Shown here in pieces: positions 7,910 to 16,550 of a stretch of DNA of 64,000 nucleotides. This DNA comes from DATJPW01 sp963752855. Its GTDB lineage: Bacteria; Desulfobacterota; Desulfomonilia; Desulfomonilales; Desulfomonilaceae. Location: assembly GCA_963752855.1 (NCBI GenBank), contig CAVVZX010000009.1, forward strand, positions 42,657 to 106,656, in the 5' to 3' direction. Position 1 is the first letter of the stretch, and each line of letters begins with the position of its first letter. The notes under the pieces were generated by a model. That model had not been told where the DNA came from, made no database searches, and was given only the letters and a program-made list of their open reading frames with translations. A program made the translations under genes and the position numbers.

Positions 7910-9868
7910 ATGAAAAGACTCTTAGCGTTAGCTATATGTGGGGTAATTCTGGGGATTCTTTCCGGTCCGGTTTTAGCGTGGGAGTTAGAATTGACCGGGG
8001 ATTACGAGTTTCGTTACCGGTACTTCGCCAGGACCGGAGATTTAGACCTGTTCGGCAATGCCGCTCTGCAAGAAGCCATGCCGGGTCCGTTTTTAGGCGC
8101 CTCGGGGCCGTTTATCGGATTCGCCGGGCCGAACATCTACGGAACAGGAAACCAGGGGTCCGTTCCAAGTGACAGCGCAAACAGCCTCAATCCCGCGATA
8201 AATTCCTTGCCGACTCTGGGTGGGGGCCCTGTGGGTCCGATTGTTCCGCTGACAACCGGTCTCCGGATAACGCGTGGAGGGTTTTCCCGCTTTGGATCGG
8301 ACGCGTATTACAACGACTCCAGGTTGACGATCAGCCCCAGGCTCCGAATCAATCCGGCAGTCAGAGTAGATGCGACATACACCATCGGCGGGATGCGCAA
8401 CAAGTACAAGCAGAACAATATCGCCGACTTCATCGGCGGAGACCCAACAAGTGGAGTGCCGCGCGGAACGGCCGGAAGCTTCGGCCTTGGCGCGGCCCCG
8501 CTTGAGCGCTCTTACATGTCAGGGACGAGTACTAACGCTTATGACGGGACTTTCGGGACCTGGGAGCAGTTCAGGCTCACCTTGAACACACCCTGGGGGA
8601 TGTGGTCCATGGGCCTGAAGGACTTCCCCTTCGGGACCGGAGCGACCTTGGGCGGAAACACGCGTGGCAGTGACTTCCTTTGGGCAGTGCCGTACGGGCC
8701 CTTCCGTTTCTTGAGTTGCATTTGGCTGGCGCAAGGCCGTTTCAAAAACAGTTGGGCCACGGCGCCGGATGGGGATACCAAGTTCAGATGGAATGTGGGG
8801 CTTGGTTTCACGTACGAATCCGGTCCGCTAAACGTCGGGACGTTTTCGATATGGAAGCAGTTTCATCAGAAGCGAGGCGCCTTACCTTTGGTCGCGTCCA
8901 TGCAGTTTTCGTTTTTCGGGCCCTTCGGCGCGAATTACTACAATCAGCCGGCAAACCAGAATCCTCCAGTAGGTTTGAACGGGCTGCAAGACCAGGCGGC
9001 GCTGGATGAAAGCACGCTGATCAACTTGATCTTTATGAAATACACCAACGGACGCTTTTTCGCGAACATTGAATACTCATGGGCGAACGTGGACACGACT
9101 TTTCCTACGAACAACTACGGCGGAACGATTGTCCAGGCGCCGCCGGTGAATGTTGAGGCTTATCACTTCTTTTCCGAAGCGGGGATCGTGTGTGGCCCCA
9201 CGAAGCTATCGCTGGTGGCTGCTATGGCATCCGGGCCGGTGCTCATCAACCCCGCGCTTCTGCTCGCTCCTACCCCGCCCCCCCCTCAAAAGGTCTATGC
9301 GGCATACCCGATCAATTACCAGGCCTTGGCGCCGTACGAATTCCTCATGTTTAACACCTACGCCGGGGGCAACAACGGAGGGTGGAACCCCACCGACATA
9401 ACCTTTGTCTCCGACGAACACGGTATGATGTCCGACGCCTACTGTTTCGCCGGACGGCTTGACTATGCGCTGGCGGCAAACCTCAACCTCTGGACGAGCT
9501 ACATTTGGGCGCACCGGTTGGAAAGGGCGGGTTTTTACAACGGTCAAGTGATTGACACCGGCCTCGGATCGCAAACTGGGCTTGGCGTTGGCGCGGTAGC
9601 GCCTGGATCCTTGCTCGCAAAGTACGGAGGCTCGTCACCGTATTGTCCTGACGGTTTTATCGGCTGGGAGGTCAACGCCGGCTTGGATTGGAAGCTCCTG
9701 GACGGGGTGACGCTCAGGACAAGGTATGCGTTCTGGCAGCCGGGGCACTGGTTTGACTATGCTTACCAGGCCTGGAGCCGCTTCGGCGGGGTCATTCAGG
9801 ATGGCTGCATTGTTCAGAGTCGCTCAGCGATCAATGCGTTTGAGACCAGCATAGTGGCGAATTTCTAG
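7910..9868 (+). CDS. Outer-membrane porin-like beta-barrel protein
   Basis: A protein of 652 residues. A clear signal peptide (MKRLLALAICGVILGILSG, cleavage after PVLA) is followed by a long sequence of alternating polar and aromatic strands (YEFRYRYFAR, LRINPAVRVDATYTIG, FFANIEYSWANV). The last residue is Phe (SIVANF), the usual C-terminal signal for BAM-dependent insertion. It is larger than classical 16-strand porins. Its loops are rich in Gly, Pro and Asn. ATG 7910 is chosen because the signal peptide begins there; the frame is open upstream. It is probably a diffusion channel in the outer membrane; the substrate is unknown. It stands alone, with the next gene convergent. Confidence 0.75.
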   Translation: MKRLLALAICGVILGILSGPVLAWELELTGDYEFRYRYFARTGDLDLFGNAALQEAMPGPFLGASGPFIGFAGPNIYGTGNQGSVPSDSANSLNPAINSLPTLGGGPVGPIVPLTTGLRITRGGFSRFGSDAYYNDSRLTISPRLRINPAVRVDATYTIGGMRNKYKQNNIADFIGGDPTSGVPRGTAGSFGLGAAPLERSYMSGTSTNAYDGTFGTWEQFRLTLNTPWGMWSMGLKDFPFGTGATLGGNTRGSDFLWAVPYGPFRFLSCIWLAQGRFKNSWATAPDGDTKFRWNVGLGFTYESGPLNVGTFSIWKQFHQKRGALPLVASMQFSFFGPFGANYYNQPANQNPPVGLNGLQDQAALDESTLINLIFMKYTNGRFFANIEYSWANVDTTFPTNNYGGTIVQAPPVNVEAYHFFSEAGIVCGPTKLSLVAAMASGPVLINPALLLAPTPPPPQKVYAAYPINYQALAPYEFLMFNTYAGGNNGGWNPTDITFVSDEHGMMSDAYCFAGRLDYALAANLNLWTSYIWAHRLERAGFYNGQVIDTGLGSQTGLGVGAVAPGSLLAKYGGSSPYCPDGFIGWEVNAGLDWKLLDGVTLRTRYAFWQPGHWFDYAYQAWSRFGGVIQDGCIVQSRSAINAFETSIVANF

Positions 9869-9887
9869 GGCAGGGTCTTCGCCCTAG
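9865..9887. terminator. Inverted repeat at the 3' end of the porin gene
   Basis: CTAGGGC (9865-9871) pairs with GCCCTAG (9881-9887) around a 9-base loop and overlaps the stop codon. A second small palindrome (gccagcgccggctggc) follows near 9911. No T-run is present, so termination is only a guess. Confidence 0.3.
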
Positions 9888-10053
9888 GACCCGTTTGGAC
9901 AGCGATTGTTAGCCAGCGCCGGCTGGCCCTGAGCGGCGTTTCGATGACATTGATCCATAGACCAGGACCGACTAATACCGGCTGATCTTCATTGTGGACA
10001 TTCTTGCGGGCGCTCAGGGGCGAGTCGAATGAGTTGGCTCAATAGCATCTTGT

Positions 10054-11511
10054 TTATGCTACACCGATATCGGGCTTATCTCCTTCGTCATTTTCCGCAG
10101 GCCGCACTAGGCTGAATACCTCGACCGGCTTGCTGACATTCTTGAAATTCATCAATCCCCTTTCAAAAAGCTTTATATCTTCCCGGACCCTTTGAGCGGT
10201 CTCGGGCCCGACGAGAATATCCCCATGCGTTGCAGCGGAAGCTATCCGGGCCGCAAGATTGGTCACCGGTCCGGTTGCCGTAAAGGTCATTCTGGTTCCG
10301 GAAGTTCCCTCGAATCTGTTCATTCCAACGGCCGCGATGCCGGAGTTGAGACCCATATTCACTTCCACCGGCTGGAATCGATTCTTCAGCTCTTCGTTGA
10401 TCTCCAATGTCTTGCTTCGAATCTCCAGCGCCGCCTTCACTGCGCTCACCGCGGTATTTTTCGGATCGCCCTGAAATATTACCATTAGGCCGTCACCAGC
10501 CGTTTCGTTTACGTCTCCCCCACGGTCCGAAATGATGTCCAGGAAACTAGAGAAATACTTCTCAATTATGAAAGTCACCTTATCTCTGCTCTGAGTCTCG
10601 CTGATGCGGGTATAACCCGCAACATCCAAGAACAGAACTGTCACATCCATGTCTTTTTTTTCCAAGTCAGGCGCGGATGGGTCTTTTTCCACAATCCTTT
10701 GAACGGTCGAAGGAACAAATGGCCTCAGATGCTCCAGAATTTTGTCAACGGTCAGCTTCTCTTGAGACATTGTCCAGTGGCTTCGAGCGTTCTTGATTAC
10801 ATTGCTCGCAAGCTCTACGAGATCTTTCAGCAGCGTGAAGTCTTTCCCGCTCAGGCCCGCGCCGTCAGGCCTTGCAATTGCATCCAAGACGGCCAAGGGC
10901 TTATCATCTTCACAAATTGGGAACACGATCTCGGCAAAATTCTCCGGCGGGAAGCCGTCCACTACCGGATGGCCGCCTTGCTGGCCGGGGAGGAAACACA
11001 CTGCTGAGGAGCCCTTCCCAAGGGCACTATCTATCGTTCCTCTACCCCTTTTGCAGAGCTGGCAATTGATTCTCTGTTTTTCAACAGCGCAATGAAGAGG
11101 GCGGGTGTAATGCTGGGCTTCCGGGTCCATCAGAAGGAGGCAAACTTCTTGTAACTGAGGGAGGATGGCTCTCGCTTCGTCCCGTATCATTTCCAGGACT
11201 TCGCCAATATTCAACGAGGATGTGAGCTTCTGGGCCAGTCGAAAAATGTTTTCAAAGCGTTCCTTGTACATAGTTGTTCCGGCGCCGAGGAGTCTTTGCG
11301 CTCGCTCATCCATAATGAACTTATCGGGATCGGTACTCGATCCCGCCGCGGTGTCTTCCGATTCGAAGAATTCTTTTCCGGACCCACAAACAGGGCAGAC
11401 CCAGGAATCCGGTAGGTCCTCGAAGGGCGTTCCTGGGCTGATTCCGTTCTCCGGGTCACCCTGCGCGGGATCGTAAATCCAGCCACAGGTGGTACATTTC
11501 CACTTGGTCAT
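10054..11511 (-). CDS. Rubredoxin-GAF-class III nucleotide cyclase fusion
   Basis: A protein of 485 residues in three parts. Residues 1-50 are a complete rubredoxin with the four iron ligands at Cys6, Cys9, Cys39 and Cys42 (KCTTCGWIYDP, then WVCPVCGSG). About 90-240 is a GAF-type sensor that is itself Cys-rich (NCQLCKRG). About 285-440 is a class III adenylate/guanylate cyclase with metal-binding Asp residues in LFLDVAGYT and TAGDGLMVIF and the Asn/Arg pair in PVTNLAARIAS. ATG 11511 places the rubredoxin at the normal distance from the start. There are no membrane segments, so it is cytoplasmic. I infer a redox- or oxygen-controlled maker of a cyclic nucleotide. The nucleotide cannot be decided from sequence. 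Confidence 0.85.
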   Translation of the reverse strand: MTKWKCTTCGWIYDPAQGDPENGISPGTPFEDLPDSWVCPVCGSGKEFFESEDTAAGSSTDPDKFIMDERAQRLLGAGTTMYKERFENIFRLAQKLTSSLNIGEVLEMIRDEARAILPQLQEVCLLLMDPEAQHYTRPLHCAVEKQRINCQLCKRGRGTIDSALGKGSSAVCFLPGQQGGHPVVDGFPPENFAEIVFPICEDDKPLAVLDAIARPDGAGLSGKDFTLLKDLVELASNVIKNARSHWTMSQEKLTVDKILEHLRPFVPSTVQRIVEKDPSAPDLEKKDMDVTVLFLDVAGYTRISETQSRDKVTFIIEKYFSSFLDIISDRGGDVNETAGDGLMVIFQGDPKNTAVSAVKAALEIRSKTLEINEELKNRFQPVEVNMGLNSGIAAVGMNRFEGTSGTRMTFTATGPVTNLAARIASAATHGDILVGPETAQRVREDIKLFERGLMNFKNVSKPVEVFSLVRPAENDEGDKPDIGVA

Positions 11512-11793
11512 GTGTCCTCTCTCATACAATAATAGCCGATACAAATTTCATAAGCGGGACGAACAAATGATCGGCAGGATGAGATTGTCTCAGAATTACC
11601 TGAGACTCGCGGATTTGCTCGACCGTCTACCAGGTAATCACAAACAGGGCAGGTTAATCTCGCGGTTTCCGTTTCCAGGGAGGTAACCGCTCGTCTACAC
11701 TGCATGTTTTCGGCACGACCGAATGGAATTCTGATGACAGTTTCAGATGCCGGTCCCACTATGCAGATTATGCCATATTCTGAATTGCGAGCG

Positions 11794-12279
11794 CTATGTG
11801 GCGCAATTACCCTCTCGCTCTTTTTGCGCCAGACGAGCCTGTCTTCTTATCTGGGCCTCGCAGTTGCGGCGAGTCTCTTCCTCAGTCTCCAGGATTAGCG
11901 GAGGGACCTCTGTCGGGACGCCTTTTTCATCGAACGCCACAAAGCTCAGATAAGCTGAGGCCGTGTGCCGCACGTTTCCGGTAAGAAGATTTTCCGCCTC
12001 CACCCGGACCCCGACCTCCATAGATGTCCTGCCCACCATTGTTATAGACGCCTTTAATATCAGCAAATCACCTATATATACCGGATGGTGAAAGTCCAGC
12101 CGGTCAATGGAAGCGGTAACACAGATTTTTCTGGCATGGCGAATGGCTACAGCTCCGGCCGCAGTATCCACGTACTTCATGATCACTCCGCCGTGGACAT
12201 TCCCCACCGGATTCGCGTCTTCCGGATTCATCTGTATAGCCATTGTGATTTGGCTTTCTTTGACGGTTTTCCCCTCCAT
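11794..12279 (-). CDS. Acyl-CoA thioesterase, hotdog fold (YciA/BFIT type)
   Basis: An intact protein of 161 residues that hydrolyses acyl-CoA to free acid and CoA. Hotdog features: the central helix segment NPVGNVHGGVIMKYVDTAAG, with the catalytic Asp in YVDTAA, the strand ASIDRLDFHHPVYIGD and the later strand HTASAYLSFVA. The C-terminal tail is charged and probably helical (ETEEETRRNCEAQIRR). Likely regulates CoA pools or fatty acid turnover. It is a single gene with a divergent gap upstream. Confidence 0.88.
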   Translation of the reverse strand: MEGKTVKESQITMAIQMNPEDANPVGNVHGGVIMKYVDTAAGAVAIRHARKICVTASIDRLDFHHPVYIGDLLILKASITMVGRTSMEVGVRVEAENLLTGNVRHTASAYLSFVAFDEKGVPTEVPPLILETEEETRRNCEAQIRRQARLAQKEREGNCAT

Positions 12280-12455
12280 GTGTGTCGGCTCCTTCCCAAT
12301 TCGTTCGAGGTAGCCCTCTGATCAAGTACTATTATAATCCTTGTTATGCCGCGAGTTAATTGACCACCGGGTATGTATCACAGGATTTTTGAACCAGATG
12401 CCGGAGCATTTTGAGGAGGCTGCCGCCATGAAGGAGGAGCGATAATACGCCAGTG

Positions 12456-12794
12456 CTAGGACGCCATCTCCGTGGATTCGGAGGAAGATGCCGGGGCGAA
12501 GTGGACTTCCAGCTTCTTGTCGAGAGCCGATGCAATCCTTACCAACATCGCGAGAGCGTCTCCTGCATAGTCAGCCTGTTCGAGGGCCTCTATCACAGAC
12601 TCTCCAATTTCTACGAGATCAGCCAGCTCCGCTGACGTCACGCCGGCTTGGTTGCGCAGATCATAGACCTGTTTCGCAAGCTCGGCCCTCACCTCATATT
12701 CTCTTAGCAACTCGACTGATTCGGGGTCACTCTTGATGTATTTATCATAAAACCACTTGAGGCCATCCGAACGAAACTTCGGCTCTTCCATCAT
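12456..12794 (-). CDS. XRE-family HTH protein, probable antitoxin
   Basis: A protein of 112 residues. The helix-turn-helix lies at about 58-95 (LRNQAGVTSAELADLVEIG, then SVIEALEQADYAGDAL), preceded by a charged helical segment (YEVRAELAKQVYD). This layout is usual for antitoxins of HigBA-like pairs. Two adjacent ATG codons (12794 and 12791) are possible, and GGAG lies upstream at a spacing that suits the second. The gene overlaps the end of a short upstream frame that may be a toxin remnant. It may repress its own promoter. Confidence 0.65.
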   Translation of the reverse strand: MMEEPKFRSDGLKWFYDKYIKSDPESVELLREYEVRAELAKQVYDLRNQAGVTSAELADLVEIGESVIEALEQADYAGDALAMLVRIASALDKKLEVHFAPASSSESTEMAS

Positions 12795-12901
12795 GAATTC
12801 TCCGATATGAAAATGTGCGGTCGCGGATCTTGCTCGAATTTTCTCGTTCTCTCAACCGCCTTCTCTATTTCCAGCGGAGGAACTCTGCGTTCTTTCACCA
12901 T
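12791..12901 (-). pseudogene. Short remnant of a possible toxin gene (DUF4258-like) coupled to the XRE gene
   Basis: A 36-codon frame (MVKERRVPPLEIEKAVERT, ending PHIFISENS) stops at a TGA that overlaps the ATG of the XRE gene, as toxin and antitoxin genes often do. The pattern RMVKERRV..EIEKAV recalls the N-terminal part of DUF4258-type toxins, but it is too short to be complete. Its upstream side runs into a palindromic repeat and the IS630 remnant, which may have displaced the 5' part. Weak evidence. Confidence 0.35.
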
Positions 12902-12927
12902 ACGAAACCACCACGGCTGCTGTCGGA

Positions 12928-12947
12928 GGGCGCACCGCCGTGCGCCC
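12928..12947. repeat. Short palindrome, REP-like
   Basis: GGGCGCA and TGCGCCC flank CCGCCG, followed by CTACT. A related palindrome with the same GCGCCCCTA tail lies at 36448-36467. Both are extragenic, and this one abuts the IS630 remnant. Confidence 0.5.
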
Positions 12948-12950
12948 CTA

Positions 12951-14033
12951 CTAAGATTCTGATGACTTCTGACTAAGAAAATGGGGAATGGCGCTCCTGA
13001 CAGAAGCGGGGTTGCGTTGAAATGGGTTGAACGGACGAGTTAGAGCTTCGTTGAGATCTTTGAGCTTCGGAAAGAACTTGTTGTGGGTGATGGCTCTCTT
13101 GGTTTTACTCGAGATGTGCTCGACGGCATTGAGTTTCGGGGAATAGGCAGGGAGGAAATGGAGTTCAATGAGATCTTTGTTGCGTATGAGCGACTCGCAG
13201 AGTTTGGGTGATTTATGATAAGGTGCGTTGTCGGTGATAAGGTGGATCTTGATTCCGGTGGTTCGCACGAGTTGGCTGAGAAAGTCGATGAACGTCTCTG
13301 CGTTGAACACAGCGACGAGAAGAGAATGTGTTGTTACATGGCGAGATACTTACTGCGCGTATGACCTTAATGCTCTTGCGGACAGGCGGGCTGAGCAAGT
13401 GAATTAGGATTCGCACGAGCGCGTATGTGCTGATGACGGTAAGGGTCTGCTGAAAGACAGCTTCGTGCTGATAGAGCACTACGCGTCGTTACTTTTGCGC
13501 TTTTTTTTAATGGCAGGAAGTTCTTACAGTCGCGACCTCTGCTGGGCGTTTTCATCGGATTTTGAGAGGTTCTTGCCTGGGTACTGCACGGAAAATCGCA
13601 GTGAGTGCAGTATTTTGCGTATGTGATAAGGATGGTATGAGACACGAAACAAATCTTTTACGAGCTTGACGATAATAGGAGTGGTACAGACGCGGGTGTG
13701 CAGACAGGCTTGCTGAGGACAGGCTGCAATAATGAGAGACAGTTCATTCTTTTGCTCGTCGGTGAGCGGAGATTTTGCACCTTTGAAGGGCGCTTTTGCG
13801 AGTGAGGGGATTACTTTGACTCGGTAACGGTGAATGCAATACTGAAGGGTTCGCCGCGCAACGGGGATAAGCTGTGAGAAGTCTCTCTCTCGATGGCGCT
13901 GACAGACCAACAGTAGACCTTGAATAAGCAGACACATATCGAGATCCTTATGGAATCGCGAACTCTGATAATGAGCGGCTAAATTCTTAAGCTCTGGCTC
14001 GAAAAGTCTCAATAGCGGTCTAGGCATTGGCAT
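12951..14033 (-). mobile_element. IS630-family transposase, broken and probably inactive
   Basis: The N-terminal part (13524-14033) has the helical DNA-binding region. The C-terminal part (12951-13310) has the DDE-type motifs HLITDNAPYH and YSPKLNAVEH. The middle (13213-13645) lies in two further frames, so at least three frame changes are needed. The position of the first catalytic Asp reads LYQHEAVF where IS630 enzymes have DE. This substitution, if real, would inactivate it. A run of eight A (13501-13508 on this strand) lies between the two middle frames and could be a slippage site. Terminal inverted repeats were not found by eye. The flanks contain palindromic repeats. Confidence 0.75.
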
Positions 14034-14597
14034 TACTCAGAACAGGCAGATTTCGGAAGCGCAATAATAAATAACAGGTTAAATGTAGAGTATTTTCTAA
14101 ATAACACTCTAAAAGAATAGTTGATAAAGTTGGCACGTAATTAAAAATAGTGCGCCGTTAAGCTCGTGTGCGGGCAGCCAACCTTTTGCGGTATCGAGGT
14201 TGGTCGCAACGAATGAGAGTTTTCGGAAAGGGGGTCCAGGTCGACTGGGCGTGGGGCCAACAATGCGCCTCAATGTCCCTTGTCTGCGATTAACTTAATG
14301 CCTGCACAAAAGCGGTGCTCGCCGTGCGCGGAGCGCCTTTTGCAAAAGGGTTTTCCCTCTGGTCGTCCGCTTTCTGAAAATCATTTCTCCGCTTTCCTAT
14401 ACCCGACAGTGACCGGCAAGATGCCGGTCCTACTGATTTTCATGATTCTACGCGACCTTTCGTTTCATGCGGCGTTTCTGCTCGTCTGATTTCACTTGAT
14501 AGTCGGACCAACAGGGCTCTATCTGCCGCAAGCATAGTGGATACAAGCCCTAGGGCGTTTCATTATCTTTCCCCTTTCGCGTGGCTCAATAAATTAT
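14034..14597. other. Non-coding stretch, AT-rich then repeat-bearing
   Basis: About 560 bases. The first 110 next to the IS630 remnant are AT-rich and may include the element's end. The rest holds the REP-like hairpin at 14411-14429. No gene is supported. Confidence 0.5.
14411..14429. repeat. REP-like hairpin, inverse copy of the 7482-7498 hairpin
   Basis: GACCGGCA-AGA-TGCCGGTC is the reverse complement of the first hairpin of the composite repeat at 7476-7534, extended by one base pair. It lies in a non-coding region. Confidence 0.65.
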
Positions 14598-16550
14598 TTA
14601 CCCTTGAGGCAGTGTTCGCGGGCCGAATTCCAAAGCCAGTACGGTTATATCATCGGCCTGAGGGGCGCCCACGCAAAAGGAAGAAATATCGGCCAGGAGC
14701 GCCTCGGTAACCTCTTTAACAGACTTTTCCCGAACGGACGTCACGACTTTGAGCAACCTTTCATCAGAAAAGGCTGCGCCTTCGGCGCTAAAGGCCTCTG
14801 TGACTCCGTCCGTGTAAGCCAGGAGCACGGTTCCAGCCTTGAAGGTCAACCGGTCCATAGTGAACTCTGCGTCGTCCATGATCCCAACCACCGGCCCTCC
14901 GGGGCGCTTGAGGAAACTCGGCGCGTCGTCCTGGTCCCACAGTAACGGAGGATTGTGGCCCCCATTCGCATAAACAAAGGCGCCGGTTTTCACATTCAAT
15001 ATGCCCATAAATACTGTAACGAACATGCAGGATTCGTTGTTGAGCGCCAAGTGACGGTTGACCCGTGAAAGGATTTGGTCCGGCGCCTCGTCTATACCTG
15101 CCGTCGCCTCGATCAGATACTTCGTCACTGTCATAAAAAGGGCGGCGGGCACTCCTTTTCCTGACACATCCCCGATAACCAGGCACAAGTGGTCTTCGTC
15201 CAAAAAGAAAAAATCGTAAAAATCGCCGCCAACCTCTTTGGCCGGATGCATTACCGCATAAATGTCAAACTCGTCCCTATGGGGAAACGCAGGGAAAACC
15301 GACGGCAACATGCTTCTCTGAATGTCCGCGGCTATGGATAATTCGCTCTCGATTCGCTGTTTAGCCGCAGTGGTTTCGGTGAGGTCCTTGATATATTTCT
15401 TCAGGTCCTGAGCCATTGACGTGAAGGATCGAGCTAGCTGTCCGACTTCATCCTCCCTTCGAATATCTGAAAAATCTACATCCAGGTCACCATGAGCGAC
15501 TTTCCCTGTAGCTGCGGCCATACGGCGCAATGGTCGAGCGATAGATTGAGCCACCAGCCAGCTCACCAGCAGCAGAAGAATTAAGCCTCCCGCGGCTAAT
15601 AGGGCGATCCTTTGATGAAGGCTGATCAACTCGGCTAATAACTCCTTCTTGGGAAATACGGCTCCCAGGGACCAGCCGGGCGATGGTATGCGGGCATAGG
15701 CCAAAAAGGCTTCCTCACCGCTCAAGGCAGGCCCGATTTCCGTGAAATCCGATTCGCCTCGCACCATGGCCAAGCCGATGGTACGCAACGCCGGGTCGTG
15801 TAACTCTTCGGCCAGGCTAAACATCGACTCCGACATAATGTATTCAGGGTTCGGATAAGTGACGAAGCGACCTGTGTCAGAGATTATGAAACAATAGCCT
15901 GCGTGGCCTACTTGCACGGAACTGACCAGTTTGGTGAGCCACTCAAGGGAAAGATCCGCTGTGACGATCCCTCTGATCTTGGGGTCGGCGCCGCGAGCGC
16001 CAGGTTCGAAAAAAGGACGCGAACACGTGGTCATGACAATACGGCCACCATCTTCATCAAAGTACGGATCGGTCCAGACCGGGGCTTTGAGCACTTTTGG
16101 AAGGTGATACCAATCTTCCATGAAACAGTCGTCAGAGTCTGATCCAAGCTGTTTGTATAACATGCCGGATTTGCCCTTGAAGAAATAGGGCGCGAACCGG
16201 CGAGGACTTCCATCAAACGCATAAGGTTCAAAGGCCACGGCAGACCCGTATACTTCCCTGCTCTCCTCTACCATCCGGCTCATGAGTCGCACCAACGTTT
16301 CCTTATCCGGGTTGACCGTTTCCAAAACGGTGGCTAAATGCTTAGGAACTTTGGCCGCAGCCCGGAATTCCTGTTCTATCTTCCGCGCGACAGACAAAGT
16401 AAGGCCCCGGGCGCCTTTCTCAGCCTCCTCCAGGATGATTCGTCGGGAATAAGAGTAGCTGTAGGCAAGGGCCAGAGCGAAGACTATGGAGGCCCCACAC
16501 AACACAAGCGCAGTTATCTTGAGACCTATGCTGCTACGCGGCTTGACCAT
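14598..16550 (-). CDS. Membrane sensor serine phosphatase (dCache-HAMP-SpoIIE/PP2C, RsbU-like)
   Basis: A protein of 650 residues. One membrane helix near 12-32 and another near 316-340 bracket a periplasmic Cache sensor (YFKGKSGMLYKQLG, then WTDPYFDEDGGRIVMTT). A HAMP domain (RPLRRMAAATGKVAHGDLDV) and a coiled coil (ETTAAKQRIESELSIAADIQ) lead to the SpoIIE phosphatase domain, which has the metal-binding motifs EVGGDFYDFF, VIGDVSGKGVPAAL, YTDGVTEAF and ADDITVLAL. It would dephosphorylate an anti-sigma antagonist in a partner-switching system, but no such partner is seen here. Its ATG overlaps the stop of the upstream substrate-binding protein by one base (TAATG), so the two are probably co-translated and work in one sensory path. 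Confidence 0.9.
   Translation of the reverse strand: MVKPRSSIGLKITALVLCGASIVFALALAYSYSYSRRIILEEAEKGARGLTLSVARKIEQEFRAAAKVPKHLATVLETVNPDKETLVRLMSRMVEESREVYGSAVAFEPYAFDGSPRRFAPYFFKGKSGMLYKQLGSDSDDCFMEDWYHLPKVLKAPVWTDPYFDEDGGRIVMTTCSRPFFEPGARGADPKIRGIVTADLSLEWLTKLVSSVQVGHAGYCFIISDTGRFVTYPNPEYIMSESMFSLAEELHDPALRTIGLAMVRGESDFTEIGPALSGEEAFLAYARIPSPGWSLGAVFPKKELLAELISLHQRIALLAAGGLILLLLVSWLVAQSIARPLRRMAAATGKVAHGDLDVDFSDIRREDEVGQLARSFTSMAQDLKKYIKDLTETTAAKQRIESELSIAADIQRSMLPSVFPAFPHRDEFDIYAVMHPAKEVGGDFYDFFFLDEDHLCLVIGDVSGKGVPAALFMTVTKYLIEATAGIDEAPDQILSRVNRHLALNNESCMFVTVFMGILNVKTGAFVYANGGHNPPLLWDQDDAPSFLKRPGGPVVGIMDDAEFTMDRLTFKAGTVLLAYTDGVTEAFSAEGAAFSDERLLKVVTSVREKSVKEVTEALLADISSFCVGAPQADDITVLALEFGPRTLPQG

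Noticed and set aside
14280..14489. A 69-codon plus-strand open frame
   Set aside because: It runs through a REP-like palindrome, lacks a ribosome-binding site and shows no family features.
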